From NCBI GenBank assembly GCA_030052355.1, contig JASIGS010000519.1, positions 1 through 11,810 of the forward strand: a stretch of DNA of 11,810 nt, in the 5' to 3' direction. Numbering within the stretch: position 1 is the first letter of the stretch; every line of letters starts with the position of its first letter. The notes beneath the pieces were generated by a model. It had not been told where the DNA came from. It did no database searches and saw only the letters and a list, made by a program, of their open reading frames with translations. The stretch comes from Streptosporangiaceae bacterium (GTDB taxonomy: Bacteria > Actinomycetota > Actinomycetes > Streptosporangiales > Streptosporangiaceae). The position numbers and the translations under genes were made by a program. Shown in pieces: positions 7,212 through 11,810 of the stretch.

Positions 7212-8543
7212 TCAGCGCCTGCGCCGGCCGCGGTTGCGGCGGGGCGAGCCGGACGCGGCGTGGCCGGTGGCCGTCGGCGCCACCCGAGCCCGTTCTGGCG
7301 CGGACTGCCTGGCCGGCTCGGCCGCCTCACCTGCGATGGTGTGCAGCAGCGGTGAGCCAGGGGATGCGGTGGCAGTCAGCGGTGTGACGTTTGCCTTGCG
7401 CATCAGCGCGCGCACGTTGGCGGCTTGGTCGGGTGTCTGCAGGGTGATCACGACGCCCCCAGCACCCGCACGGGCGGTGCGGCCCGACCGGTGCAGGTAG
7501 GTCTTGTGGTCATTCGGCGGATCGGCGTGGATCACCAGGTCGATGGCGTCGACGTGGATGCCACGCGCCGCGATGTCGGTCGCAACCAGGACCCGGGCCG
7601 CGCCGGACGCGAAGGACGCGAGATTGCGCTCACGAGCGCTCTGGCCCAGGTCGCCGTGCAGTTCGGCGGCGGGTATCCGCGCCGCAGCCAGCTGGCGGGT
7701 AAGCCGCCGCGCCGAGTGCCTGGTCCGGGTGAAGACCAGTGACCGGTTCTTGCCGCCAGCCAGAGCAGTGACAACGCCCACGCGGTCCGCGGGCGTGATC
7801 GTGAGCAGGTGGTGGACCATCGCGGCGGGTGCAGCGGCCGCTGTGTCGGCGGCGTGCCGGGCGGGATTGTGCAGGAAACGCCGCACTAGCACGTCGACGT
7901 CCTTGTCAAGGGTCGCCGAGAACAGCATCCGCTGGCCGCCCGCCGGTGTCGCGTCGAGCAGCCGTCTCACGACGGGCAGGAAGCCGAGATCAGCCATGTG
8001 GTCGGCTTCGTCCAGCACGCTGACCTCAACATCACCGAGGTGACAGTGACCCTGCCCGACGAGGTCGGCCAGCCGACCCGGGCAGGCCACGAGGATGTCG
8101 GTGCGGGCCCGCAGGGCCGCCACCTGACGGCTCTGCGGGCTGCCGCCGAAGATCGTCGCCGCGCTCAGGCCGGCCGCCCGGGCCAGCGGAAGGATCGTGG
8201 CGTGGACCTGGCTGGCAAGCTCGCGGGTCGGCACCAGCACCAGGCCGCGCGGGCGGCACGCCATCGTGTGCGCCCCGGCCAGGGCGGTGACCAGCGGAAC
8301 GGAGAACGCGAGGGTCTTGCCTGAGCCGGTCCGGCCCCGGCCAAGCACGTCGCGTCCGGCCAGCGCGTCCCTCAGCGTGAGGGCCTGGATCGGGAACGGC
8401 GTGACGATGCCCATGCTGGCGAGCGCACCGGCTATCTCAGCGGGAACACCGAGGGACGCGAAGGTGAGGGCGGGCGTGCTGGCGCCGGCGCTGTGGGGCT
8501 CGCGACGGGCAGCATGGGGTACTTCGACCGGCAGAGCTGACAA
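7212..8543 (-). CDS. DEAD-box ATP-dependent RNA helicase
   Basis: A protein of 443 residues, close to the usual length of bacterial DEAD-box helicases. All core motifs are present in order: Q-motif region (F28, PIQ 51-53), motif I RTGSGKT (71-77), Ia PTREL (105-109), CPGR (154-157, usually TPGR), II DEAD (178-181), III SAT (209-211), V ATDIAARGIHVD (321-332) and VI HRSGRTARAG (351-360). The tail from ~405 is Pro/Ala/Arg-rich and ends in an arginine cluster, typical of non-specific RNA-binding tails. It should unwind structured RNA using ATP, for example in cold-stalled mRNA or ribosome assembly. The TTG start is the first possible one after an in-frame TAG (8562-8564), and GAAGGA precedes it by 9 bases. 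It follows the cold-shock gene in the same direction with a 166-bp gap, so the two may be co-transcribed or share regulation. Confidence 0.92.
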   Translation of the reverse strand: MSALPVEVPHAARREPHSAGASTPALTFASLGVPAEIAGALASMGIVTPFPIQALTLRDALAGRDVLGRGRTGSGKTLAFSVPLVTALAGAHTMACRPRGLVLVPTRELASQVHATILPLARAAGLSAATIFGGSPQSRQVAALRARTDILVACPGRLADLVGQGHCHLGDVEVSVLDEADHMADLGFLPVVRRLLDATPAGGQRMLFSATLDKDVDVLVRRFLHNPARHAADTAAAAPAAMVHHLLTITPADRVGVVTALAGGKNRSLVFTRTRHSARRLTRQLAAARIPAAELHGDLGQSARERNLASFASGAARVLVATDIAARGIHVDAIDLVIHADPPNDHKTYLHRSGRTARAGAGGVVITLQTPDQAANVRALMRKANVTPLTATASPGSPLLHTIAGEAAEPARQSAPERARVAPTATGHAASGSPRRNRGRRRR

Positions 8544-8552
8544 GGAGGATGG

Positions 8553-8558
8553 TCCTTC
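8553..8558 (-). promoter_or_regulatory. Ribosome binding site supporting the TTG start of the helicase
   Basis: GAAGGA on the - strand, nine bases before TTG 8543. The reading frame is closed just upstream by TAG (8562-8564), and there is no ATG or GTG between that stop and the first conserved block. The rare TTG codon is therefore the best-supported start. Confidence 0.55.
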
Positions 8559-8606
8559 GGACTAGGTGGCCGCATCGTGGTGGGGCCGCCACGTCCGTGG
8601 AAACCA

Positions 8607-8621
8607 GCTCGGTTGCCGAGC
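8607..8621. other. Small hairpin in the cold-shock/helicase gap
   Basis: A 6-bp perfect stem, GCTCGG (8607-8612) and CCGAGC (8616-8621), with a 3-base loop, between the cold-shock gene and the helicase. A second weaker inverted repeat, CGTGG (8576-8580) and CCACG (8589-8593), lies nearer the helicase start. These could be a terminator or attenuator after the cold-shock gene or a structured helicase leader. No T-run follows. Confidence 0.3.
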
Positions 8622-8709
8622 GAGATACGACCGGCGCGCCCTGGATGGCTGCGCCGTACTAGTAGAGGTTACCTGGGCCGGGACCTGCTAAGAGACGCTG
8701 GCAAATGCA

Positions 8710-8913
8710 TCAGAGCGGGCGAACCTGCTCGGCTTGCATTCCCTTGGGGCTCGGAGCGGCCGTGTACTCTACGCGCTGGTTCTCCTGGAGGCTGCGGTAG
8801 CCGTCCGTCTGGATGGCCGAGTGGTGCACGAACACGTCAGCGCTGCCGTCATCGGGAGCGATGAAACCGAAGCCCTTGTCAGCGTTGAACCACTTCACCG
8901 TGCCCTGAGCCAT
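8710..8913 (-). CDS. CspA-family cold-shock protein
   Basis: A 67-residue single cold-shock domain, the normal length for this family. It shows the N-terminal GTVKWFN block and both nucleic-acid-binding motifs, RNP1 KGFGFI and RNP2 VFVHHS. It should bind single-stranded RNA or DNA as an RNA chaperone in the cytoplasm, melting mRNA structure during cold or growth shifts. I chose ATG 8913 because the domain begins there and AGGGGG (8921-8926) precedes it by 7 bases. The open frame continues upstream for 45 residues, but these do not match the family. The gene lies upstream of, and in line with, the DEAD-box helicase, a natural functional partner. The strand upstream has a small hairpin (CGCGC 8947-8951, GCGCG 8956-8960) that would lie in the mRNA leader. 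Confidence 0.95.
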   Translation of the reverse strand: MAQGTVKWFNADKGFGFIAPDDGSADVFVHHSAIQTDGYRSLQENQRVEYTAAPSPKGMQAEQVRPL

Positions 8914-8920
8914 GTGCTTT

Positions 8921-8926
8921 CCCCCT
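8921..8926 (-). promoter_or_regulatory. Ribosome binding site of the cold-shock gene
   Basis: AGGGGG on the - strand, 7 bases before ATG 8913. It decides the start in favour of the 67-residue protein over the longer 112-codon open frame. Confidence 0.6.
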
Positions 8927-9117
8927 GCTGGAGCGATCATCAGGACCGCGCGGTTGCGCGATCCCGGGCTGTCGCGACCCCCCGCCGGAAAGTGTGGCTT
9001 TGTCCTGGCCAGGGCACCCGCTGTCAGAATTCGCAGGCGCTGTGACACGTGAACGAACTTCGACTACAACCACGTGCCATTAAACACCACCGGCGGCACT
9101 GTCAGCGGGTGACCCCG

Positions 9118-9139
9118 GGCCCGCAGGCCCGTGCGGGCC
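9118..9139. other. Strong GC-rich hairpin 1
   Basis: A perfect 8-bp inverted repeat, GGCCCGCA (9118-9125) and TGCGGGCC (9132-9139), with a 6-base loop. It lies in the cold-shock/desaturase intergenic region, directly before a second hairpin. Possible roles are a desaturase leader structure, part of a small RNA, or transcription separation between the divergent genes. Confidence 0.45.
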
Positions 9140-9141
9140 GA

Positions 9142-9171
9142 ACGGGCAAAGCCGGGGCAGCCCCCGCCCGT
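9142..9171 (+). terminator. Terminator-like hairpin 2
   Basis: Outer arms ACGGGC (9142-9147) and GCCCGT (9166-9171) enclose an inner stem GGGG (9154-9157) and CCCC (9161-9164). On the + strand a short GTTT follows. The shape resembles an intrinsic terminator read on the + strand, yet no + strand gene precedes it in this region. It may end a small RNA or act as a 5' leader element of the desaturase mRNA. Confidence 0.35.
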
Positions 9172-9396
9172 GTTTGGTGACGAACCTCTTGCCGGCCGTT
9201 CACGTCGAGTTCTGATCCCGGAAGCCAGGTGCCGGTCGTCGTCTACTAGCGTTGCGTGATGGCGATGTCCATAGCCGCTGCCGGGCCGCGTCGCCTTAAG
9301 CGCAACCGGGGGGACAGGCTTGCGGGATTACCTGCTGTGGCTGAGTGTGGGACGCCGGACCGCTGACGTGCCGGCGGTCACCGCTGGCCCACGGCC

Positions 9397-10479
9397 GTGG
9401 CCTCATGTGCCCGGCCCCGGGCGCCGGGCATCGACGTGACCGCGGCGGATCCCGCAGGGCCGGCAGCCGATGCAACAGCGGCGCGGCGGGGGAGCGACTA
9501 CGCACGGCTGTCGCGTGCGGTCAGGCAGGCCGGCCTGATGGACCGCTGCACCGGGAACTACGCCTGCCGCATCGCGGTCACCATCTCGCTGCTGGCCGCG
9601 GGCTGGACCGCGTTCATTCTGATCGGGAATTCCTGGTGGCAGCTCGCGATCGCCATCTTCCTCGCCGTCATGTTCACCCAGGTCGCCTTCCTGGGCCACG
9701 ACGCGGGCCACCGGCAGATATGCCCCGCCCGCCGTCCCAGCTACGTCCTCGGCCTGCTGCTCGGCAATCTCGGCATCGGCCTGAGTTTCGGCTGGTGGGT
9801 TGCCAAGCACAACCGGCACCACGCGAACCCCAACACCGAAGGCGCCGATCCGGACATCATGCTGCGAGCGCTGGCGATGACCCCGAGCCAGGCGGCCGCG
9901 AGCCGGGGCATCTCCAGGATCCTCTTTCGCTGCCAGGCGTTCCTGTTCTTCCCCATGCTGCTTGGCGAGGCCTTCAGTGTCCACGCTGCCAGCGTCCGGG
10001 CCTTGTCGAGCCGGCCCCGGCGGCACCGTCTTGCGGAGGCGGCGCTGCTCGTCGCCCACTTCACCGCCTACCTGGCGGTCATCTTCCTCGTCGTGAGCCC
10101 CGTGAAGGCGGTCGTCTTCATCCTGGTCCAGCAGGGCTTGTTCGGCGTGTACCTGGGCGTCTCCTTCGCCCCCAACCACAAGGGCATGCCCATCCTGACC
10201 CGGCACGAAGAGCAGGACTTCCTGCGCCGGCAGGTGCTGACGTCGCGGAACATCCGCGGCAACTGGCTCACCGACCTGGCCCTCGGCGGGCTCAACTACC
10301 AGATCGAGCATCATTTGTTTCCGTCGATGCCGCGCCCGAACCTGCGCCGGTCCCAGCCACTGATCAGCGAGTTCTGCCGGCAGCACGGACTCCCGTACGC
10401 CCAGGCCAGCCTGTTCGGTTCGTACGCCCAGGCCCTGCGTGGCCTGCACGCTATCGGCGCGCAGGCCGCGCCGCCCTGA
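9397..10479 (+). CDS. Membrane fatty-acid (acyl-lipid or acyl-CoA) desaturase
   Basis: A protein of 360 residues, within the usual range. It has the three histidine boxes of membrane di-iron desaturases: HDAGH (101-105), HNRHH (138-142) and QIEHH (302-306). The Gln-started third box is typical of front-end and linoleoyl-CoA/DesA3-like desaturases, and no cytochrome b5 domain is present. Hydrophobic segments lie at about 58-78, 84-100, 115-133, 180-195, 218-238 and 240-258. The enzyme should insert a cis double bond into an acyl chain at the membrane using O2 and an external electron donor. No ferredoxin or reductase gene is nearby. The GTG at 9397 is the first possible start after an in-frame TGA at 9364, but it lacks a clear ribosome binding site. 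GTG 9436 or ATG 9538 (residue 48, with AGG 8 bases before it) would keep all conserved parts. Regiospecificity cannot be read from sequence. Confidence 0.9.
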   Translation: MASCARPRAPGIDVTAADPAGPAADATAARRGSDYARLSRAVRQAGLMDRCTGNYACRIAVTISLLAAGWTAFILIGNSWWQLAIAIFLAVMFTQVAFLGHDAGHRQICPARRPSYVLGLLLGNLGIGLSFGWWVAKHNRHHANPNTEGADPDIMLRALAMTPSQAAASRGISRILFRCQAFLFFPMLLGEAFSVHAASVRALSSRPRRHRLAEAALLVAHFTAYLAVIFLVVSPVKAVVFILVQQGLFGVYLGVSFAPNHKGMPILTRHEEQDFLRRQVLTSRNIRGNWLTDLALGGLNYQIEHHLFPSMPRPNLRRSQPLISEFCRQHGLPYAQASLFGSYAQALRGLHAIGAQAAPP

Positions 10480-10557
10480 CACCCCGGCGAACTCGGCCCC
10501 CGGGCGTGAGTGGCGTGGGGGCGCAGGAGAGATCCCGGGCGACGCTCCTAGTCGCGG

Positions 10558-11118
10558 TCAGCGCACGAGGGGGAGAAAGATCGTGTCGACGATCTCTTCG
10601 AGTACATGGTCGGGCGCGGGGGCGAAGGTCACGAGGATTTCGTGGCGCAGCAGGTCGAAGGGGAGGGACTTGATGCGCTCGGTGAGGTGCTCCGGCTTGA
10701 TCTCGCCGCGGCTGGCGGCGTGGTCGAAGATCACGTCGGCGATGTTCAGGCGAGCGGCGGCGAGCAGGTCGCCGGGGCTGGTACCGGTCTCCTGGTAGTA
10801 GCCGGCCAGGTGCGCGCCCATCACGGTGACGAGCTCGACTCGGGTGGCGTTGATCGTCCGCATGAGGGTGAGGACGTCTCCTCGCAGGCTCCCGGTGTCG
10901 GGGACGGCGACCCGGGACTGCTCCAGGACGTGGGCGATGGCCGCCCGGACGAGCTCGTCGCGGTCGGACCAGCGACGGTAGAGCACGGGAGGGCTGGTGC
11001 CGGCGCGCTGGACGACGCCGTCCATGGTGAACCTGGCGTAGCCGCCCGCGGTGAGTTCCTCCCAGGCCGCATCGAGGAGGGCCTTCTCCAGCGCCGCTCC
11101 ACGGCGTCGCTTGGGCAT
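10558..11118 (-). CDS. TetR/AcrR-family transcriptional regulator
   Basis: A protein of 186 residues, typical for the family. The N-terminal helix-turn-helix runs over about residues 10-58, with the recognition part TMDGVVQRAGTSPPVLYRRW (31-50), a standard TetR pattern. The C-terminal half is helical and ends in EEIVDTIFLPLVR, like the TetR C-terminal ligand-binding type seen in many actinobacterial regulators. ATG 11118 is preceded by GAAGGG with a 7-base spacer. The gene is divergent from the luciferase-like oxidoreductase gene and the shared region has two matching inverted repeats. It therefore most likely represses itself and that oxidoreductase until a small hydrophobic ligand binds. 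It converges on the desaturase gene across 78 bp, so control of the desaturase is less likely. The ligand is unknown. Confidence 0.92.
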   Translation of the reverse strand: MPKRRRGAALEKALLDAAWEELTAGGYARFTMDGVVQRAGTSPPVLYRRWSDRDELVRAAIAHVLEQSRVAVPDTGSLRGDVLTLMRTINATRVELVTVMGAHLAGYYQETGTSPGDLLAAARLNIADVIFDHAASRGEIKPEHLTERIKSLPFDLLRHEILVTFAPAPDHVLEEIVDTIFLPLVR

Positions 11119-11133
11119 CCGCGCACCCTTCTT

Positions 11134-11151
11134 AGATATGCTTGCCTATCT
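11134..11151. promoter_or_regulatory. Candidate TetR operator, site A
   Basis: Inverted repeat AGATA (11134-11138), N8, TATCT (11147-11151), 16 bp before the tetR start and close to its ribosome binding site. Size and symmetry suit a TetR dimer. The same core and spacing recur in site B. A further half-site TATCTTGT follows directly (11152-11159). Confidence 0.5.
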
Positions 11152-11169
11152 TATCTTGTCCGCTTATCG

Positions 11170-11199
11170 TTGGGCTTACAAGATACAACTCTCTATCTT
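11170..11199 (+). promoter_or_regulatory. Candidate promoter of the luciferase-like oxidoreductase gene
   Basis: TTGGGC (11170-11175) and TATCTT (11194-11199) are 18 bp apart and resemble -35 and -10 boxes of a housekeeping-sigma promoter. Transcription would start near 11206, giving a leader of about 33 bases. Operator site B covers the spacer and the -10 box, so a bound repressor would block it. The -35 matches the consensus only in its first three bases. Confidence 0.35.
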
Positions 11200-11201
11200 G
11201 T
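11178..11201. promoter_or_regulatory. Candidate TetR operator, site B
   Basis: A perfect inverted repeat, ACAAGATA (11178-11185), N8, TATCTTGT (11194-11201). It has the same AGATA-N8-TATCT core as site A, with arms extended to 8 bp. The centres of the two sites are 47 bp apart. A further AGATA half-site lies at 11221-11225 beside the oxidoreductase ribosome binding site. The repetition and position between divergent genes make this the best candidate for the main operator. Confidence 0.6.
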
Positions 11202-11238
11202 GTTCCGGCGCCAACTCGGAAGATAAGAAGGTAGTGCC

Positions 11239-11810
11239 GTGATCCACAACGACAAAGTCCTCTTCGGCCTCGGGTTGGAGGCTGGCGTTCACCAAGCGGG
11301 CGAGATGGTCAGGCACGCCCGCCTAGCCGACGGCGCAGGTCTCGACATCGTCAGCGTTGGCGACCACCCCTACTTCGCCGACCGACTCGACGCCTACGCA
11401 GCGCTGGCGTTCGTTCTGGGCGCGACCAGCAACGTCGCCGGCGCAGTGATCATGACCAACCTGCTCAGCCGTCCCGCTCCCATACTCGCCCGGACCATCA
11501 CGGGACTGTCGACGATCTCTGGCGGCCGCGTCGTACTCGGCCTGGGGGCGGGCGGGATGCAGGAGGAGATCGTCGCCCTCGGCGTCCCCCGCCTGTCGCC
11601 GGCGGAACGAATACGAGCCCTGGAAGAGGCGATCACGCTCGTCAGAGCCCTCTCCGGCGGCGGTGACCCGGTTACCTTCGACGGCGAGTTCTACCATGTC
11701 ACCGACCTGGAACCTGCCGCCGCGCCCACGCCACCGATCTGGGTCGGAGCACTCGGCCCCAAGGCACTGGCAGCAACCGGGCGGCACGCCGACGGATGGA
11801 TACCCGGCCA
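11239..11810 (+). CDS. LLM-class (luciferase-like) flavin- or F420-dependent oxidoreductase, 3' truncated
   Basis: The gene runs off the right edge, and 190 codons are visible. The protein begins MIHNDKVLFGLGLEAGV and shows the luciferase-like TIM-barrel pattern: HARLADGAGLDIVSVGDHPYF near the start, a LARTITGLSTISGGRVVLGLGAG-type block at about 83-105, then GEFYHV and a PPIWVGALGPKAL strand before the cut. Family members oxidise or reduce small organic substrates with FMNH2 or coenzyme F420. Actinobacterial members often use F420, but the cofactor cannot be settled here. GTG 11239 is the first start after an in-frame TAA (11224-11226) and has AAGAAGG 7 bases upstream. It is divergent from a TetR gene with shared operator-like repeats, so it is probably induced by a substrate-like ligand, in detoxification or specialised metabolism. 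Confidence 0.9.
   Translation, partial: MIHNDKVLFGLGLEAGVHQAGEMVRHARLADGAGLDIVSVGDHPYFADRLDAYAALAFVLGATSNVAGAVIMTNLLSRPAPILARTITGLSTISGGRVVLGLGAGGMQEEIVALGVPRLSPAERIRALEEAITLVRALSGGGDPVTFDGEFYHVTDLEPAAAPTPPIWVGALGPKALAATGRHADGWIPG

Larger units (their letters stand above)
8914..9396. other. Divergent intergenic region between cold-shock and desaturase genes
   Basis: A region of 483 bp without a convincing gene. It must hold the promoters of both divergent genes, but I could not place a sure -35/-10 pair for either. Visible structure includes the leader hairpin near 8947-8960, two CACGTG palindromes (9046-9051 and 9071-9076, 25 bp apart), two adjacent strong hairpins at 9118-9171, and a less structured stretch up to the desaturase start. 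Confidence 0.5.

Noticed and set aside
8576..8621. Riboswitch or thermosensor upstream of the helicase
   Set aside because: Only short hairpins are visible, with no known riboswitch core and no pairing that clearly covers the ribosome binding site, so only the hairpins were annotated.
8914..9048. 45-residue N-terminal extension of the cold-shock protein
   Set aside because: Cold-shock proteins of this type are 65-70 residues. The extension has no family similarity, and a good ribosome binding site sits just before the internal ATG.
9403..10482. Open frame of 359 codons on the - strand, opposite the desaturase
   Set aside because: It mirrors the desaturase gene almost exactly, has Arg/Gln/Gly/Asp-rich composition without any domain, and reflects the lack of stops in GC-rich antisense frames. 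The + strand frame has all three histidine boxes.
9345..10673. Open frame of 442 codons on the + strand overlapping the desaturase in another frame
   Set aside because: The translation is Arg/Pro/Gly-rich low complexity with no recognisable fold, and it shares its DNA with the clear desaturase.
10606..11226. Open frame of 206 codons on the + strand opposite tetR
   Set aside because: It lies antisense to a clear TetR gene and runs through the operator region. The translation is compositionally biased and resembles no family.
1..11810. tRNA or rRNA genes, CRISPR array, transposase or integrase
   Set aside because: No cloverleaf-type sequence, spaced direct-repeat array or recombinase motif was found on reading both strands. 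The only exact tandem repeat noted is the 18-bp one at 6624-6641.

Overview
The window is high-GC DNA with GTG and TTG starts, Shine-Dalgarno-led genes, a Trypco1-type protein, a luciferase-like oxidoreductase and a TetR regulator. Together these point to an actinomycete, probably a filamentous one. Nothing in the window fixes the genus. There are nine protein genes, two of them cut by the window edges. I see no tRNA, rRNA, CRISPR array, integrase or transposase.

Left edge (1-1298, + strand): the 3' part of a gene for a right-handed parallel beta-helix protein, probably secreted. It converges on the next operon across a 53-bp gap that contains nested inverted repeats.

Main point of interest (1352-6979, - strand): a compact three-gene operon, read right to left. 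It encodes a small Trypco1 (CU044_2847-type) protein, then a protein with an N-terminal trypsin-like protease and a C-terminal CHAT-like domain, then a 1126-residue TPR-type helical repeat protein. The genes overlap by 22 and 17 bp. The protease triad looks intact (H50, D84, S165). The CHAT-like domain has Phe and His where the family's catalytic His and Cys should be. I read the operon as a predicted biological-conflict or stress-response protease system in which the dead CHAT-like domain and the TPR protein would sense, scaffold or regulate. This function is inferred from family and context, not shown.

Middle (7212-10479): a DEAD-box RNA helicase and a CspA-type cold-shock protein lie in tandem on the - strand. 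A membrane fatty-acid desaturase with three complete histidine boxes lies divergently on the + strand. RNA chaperone, RNA helicase and lipid desaturase together suggest a cold-adaptation neighbourhood. The 483-bp divergent region between the cold-shock and desaturase genes holds two adjacent strong GC-rich hairpins.

Right edge (10558-11810): a TetR-family repressor (-) is divergent from a luciferase-like (LLM) flavin or F420 oxidoreductase (+, cut by the window end). The 120-bp region between them is locally AT-rich. It carries two inverted repeats with the same geometry (AGATA-N8-TATCT). One of them covers the likely -10 element of the oxidoreductase gene. This fits a self-contained, ligand-responsive repressor/enzyme pair.
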